64,000 nt of DNA from Dipteris shenzhenensis (Eukaryota; Polypodiophyta; Polypodiopsida; Gleicheniales), in the NCBI GenBank assembly GCA_047967505.1, contig CM106538.1. One strand, written 5' to 3'. The notes beneath the pieces are model-generated. The model ran no database searches. It was not told where the DNA came from and saw only the letters and a program-made list of their open reading frames with translations. The position numbers and the translations under genes were made by a program. Shown here in pieces: positions 45,375 to 57,359 of this stretch (position 1 is its first letter; the number at the start of each line of letters is the position of its first letter).

Positions 45375-47100
45375 CACATCCATTATTTGGAGATCATCAA
45401 GCTAGAGTTGGAAAAGTTGACACGTGCTCTCTAGTGGTTGACCCAAGTCAAACATATAGACCACCAACAATCTATCATTCCCAACATCCTAGCAAGACTT
45501 GTACCCCCCCAAATCACCAACTGGATGGGCTATTTTTGCAACTAGATGTGAGAGCACCGTAAGACACACAGCGAGTTGTCGGTAACCCTATGTAAAACAT
45601 ACAAATTCTCTATCATATGTTAAAGCTTGGCTATGGGTTGGCCAACAAAGCCGCCACATAGGACCAGGGCTAGCCAATGAAGAGGAGACAGTGGGGCTAG
45701 AGCTAAGAGATCAAGGCAGAGCCAAGTGCCACCCTTGCCAGCCACCTTGCTTAGCCACCCCTCCACAATCAGCTCATTACCCAATATGAAGACTGACAGA
45801 TGCAGGAATTCCTACACAGGCAACACGGAATGGATCACTCTGATACATGCCCCAAGGGCAAGGCTATACCCGAAGACCCCATCCACATTTACAATCTCCC
45901 TGGGGATGACACTGTCCACATTTGCCTCCACCTTAGAGCCCAAGATACTCAGGCCACCCCCTTTGCACCCCAAGTCTTGGCCTCAACTACAACCCACCCT
46001 CATGAGACCACCTCCTTCATCACTGACTCCACCTCATCCCCATGGGTAGGGCTCACCGAAGCCCTTTAGTTTTGTAGTGCACCCCATTATCAAACAGTGG
46101 GTGATTACAACAATATGTCAGCCAAGCAGCTCTCCCGTGCTGATTAGATGGAGCTGCAGCTATTTGATGTGATGGCCCAGGTCCCACAATTGGCTCAAAC
46201 GATTCTACAAAGACATCAAGAACATGCCTCCTAGCTCTCCTCTACTCTTCTCTAGGCATAGCTCTTTGCACACGACAGCCATTCGTCGTTGATGGTCGCT
46301 GCCTAAGCTGCAGTGTAACCCACCCTCGACAAAGTGGAAGAGTATCGCAACAAGGTTGAAGAGCTGGAATTCTCGATCACAAAGCTCAAAGACGAGCTCT
46401 TGGCTAGTGAATACTTGGTCCAAACTCTCGTGGACCAAGTGGACAAGGCAGAATCTTGCCTCCTCACCATAAAGACAAACAAAGGGCGCAAGCAGAAGAG
46501 CAATAAGCCAAACTCTGGAAGGGATATGATTGACAAATTTAGACCCTACAAGAGCTCTTGGCACAGGAGCATGCACTCACTATTACCATGCAAGGAGACA
46601 ACGAGCGCCTATGCACCTTTGGCCTCCCAAAGGAATCCATGTTGGAAGACCAGGAGCAATACGAGTTCCAGATGTATTGAGAGGTCTTAGCTCAACTAGC
46701 CACATACAATCTTGCCCCACGCACTATCCCCCAAACCATACAAATGCACTTCGATGCCCTTTGTGCACAAAAACCTATCTTCCACTTGACCTCATTGCTC
46801 CACTTCCTCCTAACTCCCTCCAAACCATCCTCTGCCGCAATCCTGAGCATTGCCATCCCATTCTTGCCATGTCATACTTCTCTCTTGATCTTCAGCCCAC
46901 CAGCCTCTCTCTTCTCCATCCCTTTGACCTTCAAACCCTTGTTGCCCACCCCATCCTACTCAATTTCCAAGCATGGTGCCGGGTCATCACTGAGTCCACT
47001 AATTACCCACCATAGGGCAATGATGTGATGAAACTAGTCGAGCTCGAAGAACTCAGCCCATGGGTCTACACTCCCAAGGGCCTCTAAGCCGATATCAAAT
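45375..47100 (+). pseudogene. Gag-like coiled-coil remnant right of H
   Basis: It continues the open frame interrupted by H for about 50 codons, then shows scattered frames. At 46316-46470 a heptad-rich, charged stretch (EEYRNKVEELEFSITKLKDE and ASEYLVQTLVDQVDKAE) predicts a coiled coil. At 46545-46760 a frame gives LLAQEHALTITMQGDNERL, EDQEQYEFQMY and LAQLATYNLAPRTIPQTI. A basic-helical, coiled-coil layout resembles some Gypsy gag regions, such as the one at 25.7 kb, but I cannot name the family. Frameshifts and stops are frequent. Confidence 0.4.
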
Positions 47101-49119
47101 AGATGCAGACCTATGACCGGGCCTCCACAGTCCAAATGCAAGGGTATGTAGTTGCATATTTTCTACCATCCCCTCGACATAATCATTTTGTACATCTGGG
47201 TGGTACAAGCTCTCCAGGACTCTCTCGAAAACTCGGTCAACAATTTTGAAACGATCCATGTAGCGATATCTCAATAGTACTTTCATATGGTGAAACACTA
47301 TATCCTTACTAATTCTCCACATTTGTTGAATGACTACAGCTCGTATGAAGTTCCAAAGCCTAGTTGTGATGCTGTTAATTTTCCTTTGTCTCCGAGCAAT
47401 GCTAACTTCTATTTAAATGAAATGGCAATATAATTTTTTGCCAACCACGGGAGGATACGCCACTATATTGATCGTGAGATGATGTAACCTCGGAAAAGAT
47501 GCAAATGCTATTCAACTAAAACAGGAAACGTCCCTCCATTTGATGATCGTGTCTTTAGTAGGTAGCTTACATGTGAGCAATTGCCAAAGACTGAAATTAA
47601 GACAATATGAGGGAGTTGTAGACCAAACATTATAGAGACATACTACCCATACTAGGTGTAAAGGAAAGGGTGACGCCTTCTTCCAGGACTATTGAACAAC
47701 AATAGGGACGTCCAGTGAATTACTAGAAATGAGATCCTTTTTAGAGAGTTGAGACAGATCCTTACTGCACAAAGTAATCCAGCCCTTTAGGTTATGTTGC
47801 AGTACCAATGTAGAGCTAGCAGGTTAGCATGCATTAGGAGGTTAATCTCAGGAACTAACATTCTCTATTCGAGAGGTGATACATATTAACCAAAAGTCAA
47901 AAATCAAATCAACAACGCTACTGATGATTCCATAAAAGTTTTCAAGTGGACAATCCTCGATTTTAAAGCCTTTTTGAGAGGTTTGGACTTATTTGCACAT
48001 GATTGAATGGTGATCTATTGAATGAGATATTTAGCCCAAGGGAGCCATCACCTATCAAGCTATCTTTAGGCAAAATTGAGAGAGAATGATTTCTTGGCAC
48101 TTCGGACTCCCATGGTTCAAATCTAGGAGACATTGGATTTCTATCAAAATGATAAGTGATGATGACATTAGCAATTAGGATCAAAATATAGCAAATGAAA
48201 ATAATTCCCATTTTCATTTTAAGTAAAATAGAGTAAGAATGGTTCTCAAAACATTCATGTATTTAAATATCTAACATCTCAAACATCCTCAATCTCATTT
48301 AGTAGCATTTCAATATTTTCAAGTTTGGAAGTTCTATTTCAAACACCATAACTTGTTCACTCTCATCATAAATGCCATCATCACACTCCTTGTCAGCATC
48401 ATTGTTTTGTATTATTTTCTTTGCTATTAATTTTATTCATTCTCATCTACCTCATCCACAATTTCATATGCATCTTGTTGTTGAATGGTTTAAATGTGGA
48501 GAATTTTTCTTCTTCATATTCATCTCATCATCCTCATCAATGGAGGGTTCATCTCTTCAGTCTTCATTTTCATTATGGTATCAATGTCTATAGTTTTAAA
48601 AATATGTCTCCCATGAGAATTTATATGTATCATATGTAACCATTCCTCATCACTTGCACCTTATGAAACATGCATGCTAACAATCCTTAGAAATGGTCCA
48701 TCAGATGAGAAAAGTGCTTTTAAATAATAGTAGCATCAAAATGGGGATGTTTATTTCTCCACCAAAACTTCTCGAGATGATATAGTTAACACATTGCTTA
48801 AAATTGAGCTCCATAGTTGAATAGAAAGTCTTAAATGCAATACAATTTCAAATATTGGAATTGTTCTTGAAATTATATTTAGCAATACAATAGCAATGTT
48901 AAATGGGAATGCAATCCATTTGCTATTGATGGTAGCAATCAACACATTCTTATAGTTATGCTCAACAAATGTATGGCAATGCTGGAATACAAACTCTAAA
49001 CATTTCAATTTTCATCTAATGATTGAAGATGACTTTACATTTGCAGACTAGAATAGCTTAATCCTTTACTACAAATACTAGAATTGTGCTTGGAATTTGA
49101 ATGCCGACAATCTAACGTG
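47101..49119. other. Unassigned AT-rich sequence
   Basis: No LTR, TIR or recognisable protein is present. Several short minus-strand frames (47095-47322, 47963-48217, 48751-49008) have no domain. Confidence 0.3.
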
Positions 49120-49570
49120 GAGGATTTGCAACCATTTTTTGTTGCCCAATCAGTATTTTTTAGGCCCCCAATGCCAAGGACCCAAAATGGTGACAAAAGC
49201 CCGAACATCATCATTAATGCCCAAAAATGGTAGTGGGCATGTTCCAAACATGCCAACACCAGTCTAGGGGTTCCCACAACCATTTTTTAGCACCCACTAC
49301 ATTTTTGGGCCCCCAAAAAGATTTATTTTATAGTTTTTTTGGGGCCTAAAAATGGTAGTGGAGGCCCTAAAATGGTACCCCCCCAATGTTGGCGTTGGGG
49401 GGCTTACAGTCATTTTGGGACCTTTGTTGCCATTTGTAGGCCCAAAGGGGTAAAAAATAAGTTAAACCATGTTTCGTTTGGGCCCTTTATTATTAGAATT
49501 TTTTTCCTTTTGGGCCCAAAAATGGTAGTCAAGGCCTCTACTAGCATTTTTCTCCCTTCTTCATTTGGAC
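49120..49570. repeat. Direct and inverted copies of a GGCCCAAAAATGG motif
   Basis: Motifs of the form GGGCC(C/T)AAAAATGGTAGT occur near 49215, 49343, 49365 and 49512. Inverted forms (ACCATTTTT, TTTTTGGGCCCCC) occur near 49130, 49277 and 49298. No clean element borders were found. Confidence 0.5.
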
Positions 49571-51435
49571 CTCTATAATTCAATTGGGACCATAGTGCTG
49601 TGAATTGGCCAACTTTTAAAAGCCTATAGCTCAAGTAAATTGTTTGATCCAATGCTCCAAAGCAATTTAGCCCATCATCGATTACATTTGTACCTCTACC
49701 TTATGACCAATCTTCTAATGATGATGATATTAACAAGTGGACATAGTCACTAGTGTGCACAAGTATTGGTGATGGTGATGGTGTACTTGATGACACGCCC
49801 TCAATCTATCTCATAGATGAGGAACAAGGCAACATTATTATTTATTTTACAACATAGGCTCATAGTCATAATTCAGTTGCTAACAAGATAGATGAGGCAT
49901 GCATGGAGCTTCTTTAAGGTGTCACATTCACTTATCATTGATTTGCCATTAAATGTTCTTTGTAAATGGAAAAACATTATGAAAAATACATTGTTATACA
50001 TGAGTGTCTTCACACAAATTATTCTTGTTAGCTGTCTAGGACCTAACAATTTAGAAGTGTTATATCAATGGTAAAATGTAGAAGAAAAGCAATTATAGGG
50101 AAGCATACGAGACCTTTCAGTGCATCAAAGCCCTCATGGATTATCTTTCGATAAGAAACAATGTCTAAAAAATTAATCTAAAAAGGCCTAAAAGGTAGTC
50201 TATTAATGTCTAAGAAGGTAATTTAATCCAAACTCGCTAATAATGTTTTCCTATATTTCATGTACACATGTTGAAATTCATATTATTTGCACACTTCAGA
50301 GAATCTGTGTTGTTGTTAAGAGATTGAAGTGGTTGCTGAATTTCTCCTCTTACAACTACTGCTTGCTTGGACTAGCTATTTGTGCTTCTATTATTTTCTT
50401 CGTCCCATGAGCTTCTGCAACCAAAAAAGAGATCTATTAGCATACTAGTAGCATAGAGCAAATAGTACCCTTTTGAAGAAAAATGAACCGACTTGTGTTA
50501 CTAAGACTGGGGGCACCCCCGTAAAAGGTCTTGACAAAAAGGTTGAGAAAATTGCTCACACTACCCGAGGAAAAGTGCCTTCCAAGCTTTTTCCCAAGGG
50601 CAAAGATGGTAGCCCATCTTTTGGGAAGCCCAGCTTTCTCTTACTGGGCTTTTCAGAAACCTCAAATTTTGTCTCAGGAAAGGGCACCCAAGGCCCTTTT
50701 ACAACCGTCGAGGGCAAGGGTGGTAATTTTAACTTTACAATGGGGTAAATATTGTTTCTACTCGTGGCGAGAGTTAATTTTGATGGGCAAGGAATGCACG
50801 TGTCATGTAGGATTCATCATCACCACATCTCTCACATGCCACATCACCCACACGTTGCCCGATGCTTGTAGTTCTCAATGGTACATCGTTGTTGTATTAC
50901 CGCTTATAATCTTTTGCATTACATCAAATTTGGGAATGGATGATGACCCCCTAATCAAGGAGTGCTTCGTTGGATGTAGTGTTGTGGTAGTATAACTTAT
51001 AATCTTTTGCATTGCATTGGAATCAGGAATGGATGACCACACTTGGAGATGCTCTATCCAAGGTGTGAGAACCTGATTACTTGCACCACATGTCCAGAGA
51101 AATTTTTAATATGTTTGTGGTATCTAGAATGTTTGCGGAACATGTGAGTGGTAGATTGCTGAGCTGAAAATTCTGGCTCGTGGGTGGCCTACTATGCGGA
51201 TGGTTTGGGTTCCATCTAGTCCAAGGAGTGGAATGGAGATGGTGCATGAAGAAGAATGCATGCAGAGTAGAGAAAGGTGGATGATTCTTTGGTGGTGAGT
51301 TATTTTATGGAAAAGTGGTCATGGGAACTGATGGAGTGCAAAGAGGTGGTGGACATGTAGAGCGATTGGGAGGTGGAGTAATCTGAGAGAATTTAAGGGC
51401 CATGAAAGTTGGTTGCAGATTTTGGCAGAGTTTCA
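49571..51435. other. Unassigned sequence
   Basis: No recognisable gene. A local direct repeat (ACTTATAATCTTTTGCATT and relatives, at about 50900 and 50995, followed by AGGAATGGATGA-type sequence) is visible. Open frames at 50473-50995 have no known domain. Confidence 0.3.
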
Positions 51436-51439
51436 GTAC

Positions 51440-51800
51440 AATGACAAGTGAGATCTTGCAGAATGAGGCTGGCTATTTATATAGGGGGCTTGGTAAAGCA
51501 TCAAGTCAACTTGAGCATTAGCGCAATGATTGGCATTATTGAAGTAGCGAGTGGCGTTAGTAGTAGAATAAGCAATCACTTAGCATCAATAAAGCAGTGG
51601 GTCAGCATTATCATAGCAATAGCTAGCATTAGTTGGATAGTGTGTCACTGTGTTAGAAGTGGGGTCGTTAGCATTAAAGCAATGGGTGGCATTAATATAG
51701 TAGCAAGATTGGCATTAATTTTAGTGCATCGAGACATGAGCTGTTGCATTAGTCGTATGGTAGTGAGACTGAGTCGTTATCAATTAGTCACTGCATTATC
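51440..51800. repeat. Degenerate GCATTA/AGCAAT repeat array
   Basis: GCATTA alternates with (T)AGCAAT and GTGG words at about 25-40 base spacing through this block. One plus-strand frame is open across it (51448-51807), rich in Ile, Ser and Val, but this looks repeat-driven and not like a gene. Confidence 0.6.
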
Positions 51801-51874
51801 CTTATAGCAATGACTCAATTTTGTGGGCCCTATTGAGGAATCCGACTGACTGATTGATTGCCCTATATTTCACC

Positions 51875-51890
51875 TGTGTGTGTGTGTGTG
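51875..51890. repeat. (TG)n microsatellite
   Basis: Eight TG dinucleotides. Confidence 0.9.
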
Positions 51891-52221
51891 CAAGTGCATG
51901 TAAAGTGGTGTGGATGATGTGGCAGTGAGAATTGAAAGTATTACAATGTGACTCTAGCTACGTGTTGGGGAGTGAGTGACTTGGTGATTGGAGTGCAGGT
52001 GAACATGTGGAGCCTACTCACCTACTAGATATGACTGAAGCCTTACGGTGTGGAGGACTTGTCAATCAATGGGGAGGACTCATTTTTATCAAAAAATCAT
52101 ATGGCTTGGACCATGCCCTATTCTCATCTACGATGTCAACTTCCTACTCTTACCTAGACCTAGTGCATGGATGATGGACTAAAAACCTTAATACTCAGAG
52201 TACCTAGCATCTCTCTAGGTA

Positions 52222-52959
52222 GTGCACTTGCTCTGTGCACTTGTGAAGAGTGTCCTTGAAGCATGCATTAATGGTGTCGTGAGTTCATTGGCATCAAATT
52301 TCTTCAATCAAAGATCCTCTTTAGTCGAGGAACGTACATCAACTCTAACTAATGATGGCCACACCTTGGTTGTCACAATCGATGGGGTGGCTCCCATTCC
52401 AGCATTCCCTACAGTATAGAAAGCTGACAAACAACATATGATCCCAACAGTCCAAACAACAACTTTCTCATCTACTCTAGCCATCAATTCATACCTAATT
52501 GTAGCTATAGCAATGAAGATAAATGAACCTATCGCAATGGCATCGAGCACGCATAAAGGCAAGAACTTCTACTAGCTCCCTAAAGATATAGTCTCAACTT
52601 CTACCTCTATGACTATGCCCAAACAAAGTAAGAATGCAGTTCCACCTCTCCTTACCAATTCTACATCCATGAAGGTCAAAGTTGCACGATGAAAGCCGGA
52701 AAAAATACTATGAAAGTGCCACTACAGGGTACCCAAGTGCCACTACACGTGGGTACCCAAGCAGTTATTGGAGGCTCAAGGATTTTACTAGGGCCACAAC
52801 CTCACATGGGTGCCTAAGGCACACAAGCCTCCTATTGGTGCGACTTAACCCCCTACATTTTCTACGGAAAAGGCCACAGTAGGACTTGTCTCTAAAAATG
52901 AGGTAGAAACACAAGAACCTACTATTGGTACCTCACAAGCAAATAGAGCCAAAATACAA
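52222..52959 (+). repeat. TQEP spacer repeat, copy 2
   Basis: The early part (RTSTLTNDGHT) resembles the post-protease sequence of copy 1 (RTSSLTNGGRT at about 26338). Near 52905-52930 it has VETQEPTIGTSQA. A short CCACTAC...GGGTACCCAAG duplication lies at 52720-52760. The right edge meets the Gypsy integrase tail on the other strand. Confidence 0.45.
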
Positions 52960-55079
52960 CCTCTGGAAACTCCTTGTACCCTTGTGTGATCATGGTACAA
53001 GAATCAGCTAAATGAGTAGAGGCCACCTTCAATCTCGTTTCATCAAGCATTTCAAGCTTGATTAATCTTTTAGGGATTGCCTCATCGGATATCCCCAACC
53101 ATGACTATGAAATAAAATCCATTGGCATAATTGCTGCTATGATAAAGGGTGTGTAGTTCATAGCAAGACCTTGTAAGCTGTTTGATATGCCCATAATCCT
53201 ATGGTGAGTTTGTGCTCCCAATCATTACAAATGGCCTTGATCGTGCAGATCATAATGCGGCACAAAACTTATTTGAGCTTTTGGCCTAACGATTTGCTTG
53301 GGGGTAATAAGGGGTGGATTTCCAATGCACAATGAGGAACTCACTGATCAATATACGAATCGTATCATTTATGAAGTGCGTTCCTTGATCACTCACAATT
53401 TCAAGTGGAAGGCCGAAGAGAGATATTACATTCTCGTATAGGAACTTAGTTGTTGCTCTCACATCCGCTTTCCTTGTGGCTCTAACCTTTGCTCACCAGG
53501 TGAAATAGCCTATGGCCACTATAATGTAATGGGCCTTAGTCCCTTTTGTGGTGGCTGGGCTAATTAAACGTATAAAATCTATCCCCCCACTTCTCAAAAG
53601 GCTGGTCCATGAGAACTTTGATCAAAGGCATATAGTCCTGACTGTGAAGTATGGAGACTCATTGACAAGGATCACAAAGCTTAATGAATTGGCTGCATTT
53701 GTGAAGAGCGTTGGCCACCATAATCTAGCTTGTAATACTTTACGAGCAGTAAGCTCTCCCATGAAGTGAACACTAGCAATTCTTGAGTGAGCTTTCTCCA
53801 AAACTTCCACACATTCATCTTCTCAGCCATAGTGACACATAATTCCATCCTTCCCCATCTAATAAAGCTATCTGGCTAGTAATTGATATGGGGTTGAATC
53901 CTTGATCTGTTTTCTAGCCCTATCCTTGTTGGCTATCTTTCCTTGAGGCAATCCATTAGCTAAGAAGTGTCTGATCTCCTATGTCTACTCTAGAATCAAG
54001 TAAAGAAGAAATAACGGGTCATCTAGAAGATCATCTTCCACTCCTATCACGACGGGACATATGATTGGCCATGAAGTTTGTACATCCCTTCTTGACAACC
54101 ATTGTGAAATTGAATTCTAAGAGGATGAGCATTCACCATGTGATGTGACCAATCATGCATGGTTTATTGACTAGATAAAGGAGATCTTGGTGATCCACAA
54201 AGAAGACAAACCTATTTGCTAACAAGTAATGCCTAAACTTTTTGATTGCATACCTCATTCGTGTTTGGTTGTGGTATAATTCATTTTGGCATTGTTTAGT
54301 TGGCGAGTGGCAAAGAATATTGGATAGTCTAAGTTAAAACTCACATGGCTCTGCCAATACGCACCCTATCACTCTTTTTGAAGCATCAATATGGACATGG
54401 AAGATTAAGTGCCAATCGGGTTCTTGCACAGTCCAGGGCTGATGCCAGAACTAGCTTAAGGGTCTCATAGGATAGTTGATATTCTTCTGTCTAATGGAAT
54501 ATGATCAGCAATTTGTACAAGGGGTAGGCAATCTCAGCATAATTGTAAATAAACCTATGATAATAGCTCATATGTCCTATGAATAATTGTATAGCCTTTG
54601 CATTAGTGAGGGGGTTAATTCCAGGATAAGTTTGATCTTGTTATAGTCCATGGAAATTCATTTTTTGGACACTATGTGCCCAAGTATAACCTCGTTTTTC
54701 ACCCAAATCTGGCACTTCAGGGTGTTGAGGGAGATTTGGTAGAGTTGACATCTCTCGAATATGAGTCTCTAATACTTGAGATGATCATCCCATTTAGAAT
54801 GAATGCACAGGTCATCTAGAAAAACCTCTAGAAACTATCTTAGGTATACTTCGAAGGCCGTGATCATCAACATTTGGAATGTCATGAGAGCATTAGTTAG
54901 TGTGAAGATCATTAATTTTGAGGCATAGATTGCGCTTTTCATGGCAAATACAATTTTATGATGATCTTGTGGTGCTATAGATACTTGATTTATCTTGAGA
55001 ACCCAACTTAGAAGCTGTAATCTTCTTTGCTTGTGACTCTTTCCAAGATGTGCTCTGTGAATGGCAATGGATAATGATC
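52960..55079 (-). pseudogene. Ty3/Gypsy RT to integrase fragment
   Basis: From the right on the minus strand, KDHYPLPFTEHILERV opens the RT palm. Further left come an RNase H tail (YLVNKPCMIGHITW, CTNFMANHMSRRDR) and the integrase zinc-binding region (HSRIASVHFMGELTARKVLQ, then ARLWWPTLF). The catalytic core follows (PFEKWGDRFY, LEIVSDQGTHFINDTIRIL), then the C-terminal part (LWAYQTA-like, RLIKLEMLDETRLK). Gypsy order (RT, RNase H, integrase) distinguishes it from the Copia copies. Many stops and frameshifts. The protease/gag side is cut by E at 55080. Confidence 0.8.
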
Positions 55080-56743
55080 TTTACAAGTCACAGCATTAGC
55101 TCAACACAATGAAGACATCAAAAGAAGAATGATATGTTTGTAGCTCTATACAAGTCTAAGAACACTTCCAAGATTCTCACACTAAGAAACCAAATCAACT
55201 AGAGTTTCAGCCATCGCAGTGAAATTGGTTATGCTTACATACTCAAGATCAAAGATTACAACAATCCACTCGCACCATAAGGAGAGACCATGAATCTAAC
55301 AAAAATGGTTCAAGTCATCTTGAATGGGCTACTAGAGGGATACAAGAATTTAGTCCAATGTATTTCCATTCAACAAAAAATTTCGACATTGGAATAACTA
55401 TAGTCAGTTTTACTTGGTGAATAATTCAAGATGCAAGCCATTCACACACACAAAGGTCATTCCAATGATCAAGCACTCACAACTTTAGATAGAAGTAGAG
55501 GCAGAGGCAGAGGGATCAGAGGTAGCAACAAAGTCAAAATCAAAGTCAGAATCAGCATCAGCATCTTCCTCAACAAAATCAGCATCAACAAAGAGGAAAT
55601 CATTCCAATTGATAAAGATTCCAAGGACGAGGGAATGCATCCACCAATGTGTCAAACATTCAATGCAACTATTGTCATAAGTTTGGACACTATGAAAGAG
55701 ATTATTGCAAGAAGTAGTATGACCAAGTTGATCAATCCCGGTAGCAATCCAGGGAATGTTTGAGTAAGAGGAAACCATCGTGTTGGACATTCAAGTAATA
55801 ATCATTATGCCAATGAATCGAGAATATTTTCCTCGCAAGTGGGGATATTCAAAAGATTGAAATAGTCTAACTCGACATAGATTGCAATTCAAAATGGGAC
55901 TGCAGTTATCAAGTTGATCAACCAGATCAGGATTCTTGGTACATCAATAGCGATGCATCATCTCATATGACAAAATATCAGGAATGGTTCACAAAGATGA
56001 AACCATTAGGACATAAGAATGTCATCTACACGGTAGATAATACACTGAATCCAGTTCAAGGGGAAGGAATTGTCCCTATGAACAATTTCATTGGTACAAA
56101 AGGATTGGTGAAAGATGTACTCTATGTTCCAAAGCTTAGCAAGAAACTCTTGTGAGTAGGTCAAATGACGAAACACAAATACCGAGTCATCTTTGACAGA
56201 TATGAATTCACTATCAAAGAAAAATCTAGAGTATATCAGCTACTAGGAAAAGTTGTCAAGGAAGGATGCTTGTTCGAAAGAATAGCTTCAGAACCAAATT
56301 TGCATACCATATCAGCTCAACCACAACAAATGCCACTTTTTGCAAAATGGCACAAAAGATATGGACATGTCAATTTTAAAATCTTGATAGAGCTCAAAAA
56401 TCAAAACAATTGAAATTCCTAAGCTATAGTTTCTTGGAAAAGTTTGTGAAGCATGCTGCTTTGGTAAACAAAAGTGGGACAAAAGCAAACCAATTTCGAT
56501 AGAAGCAACTCTTGAGCATGAGGTATTCTTGATTTGATACACATAGATGTATGGGGTTATGCCCAGACCCACAACATCAATGGTTCACTTTACTACTTGA
56601 CTTTCATCGACGACTATAGCAGATATTATTGGGTCTACTTTCTGAAAGAGAAATTTGAAGTCTTTTCTAGATTTCAAGAATTCAAAGCCATGGTAGAAAA
56701 CCAAACAAGTAGAAAGATCAAAGTCATGAGATCAGATAGAGGA

Positions 56744-56987
56744 AAGACTGGTTTAGTAATTTTGGGACAATTCCTTGATTTTTGAATGAATTTGATCATC
56801 TCTCTCCCCCTCTCTTTATCCTCTTTATTGAAAAGTATATGCTAGTGCTCGAAGTTAAGTTCGAGCATGGAACACTTGAAAATTATAGGCCATGCTCGAA
56901 CTCAAGTTTGAGCATGGCATGAAAGTAATGGTTAATTTTCTATAGCATTGGGACTTGGAATTGTCCCAAAATTACTAGAACATTCTT
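56744..56987. mobile_element. MITE with 31-bp TIRs in E's integrase
   Basis: 244 bp without coding. The ends are inverted over 31 positions with three mismatches, starting AAGA and sharing GTAATTTTGGGACAATTCC. The flanks carry AGGA at 56740-56743 and 56988-56991, a 4-bp duplication. Removing the insert and one AGGA restores the integrase phrase RSDRGGDYMSS. Internal palindromes around CTCGAAGTTAAGTTCGAG and CATGCTCGAACTC add further hairpins. Superfamily not assigned. Confidence 0.88.
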
Positions 56988-57112
56988 AGGAGGTGACTAC
57001 ATGTCTTCAGCATCATGAACTTTTGCAGAAGTCACGGCATTCAAACACAATTCACTTGCCCAAATACTCCTCAGCAGAATGCAAGAGTTGAAAGGACGAA
57101 TGGTACTTTAGT

Positions 57113-57359
57113 CTCGGGGGGGTCACTCATCATATGTAACCCTATCACGTGAGTTCAACAGAAGGATTTTTTTAATTTCTAAAATTTACAGAAATAAATA
57201 TACATAAGGGACTATTTAAAATATTTTTGGAAAAAATTTACAGATTTGTATAGAAAAGGGGTACATTTTATTAATGAAATTTTTTACAGATAAGGGACTT
57301 TAAATATAGGCCTTGAACGCACGTGATATAGATGGTTTATACATACTAACCCCCCCGAG
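57113..57359. mobile_element. MITE copy 2 (CTCGGGGGGG family)
   Basis: 247 bp. Ends are CTCGGGGGGGTCACT and, inverted, CTCGGGGGGGTTAGT. A perfect 8-bp duplication ACTTTAGT lies at 57105-57112 and 57360-57367. Removing it rejoins E's integrase (VERTNGTLVES then ASAMLSEK). It is homologous in opposite orientation to the copy at 31777-32022. Confidence 0.93.

Noticed and set aside
51448-51807. 119-codon frame rich in Ile, Ser and Val
   Set aside because: The frame follows the degenerate repeat array and has no recognisable fold or homologue.
55660-55713. E-family zinc knuckle as a host zinc-finger gene
   Set aside because: It sits between Copia gag and protease in the normal order, so it is part of the element.
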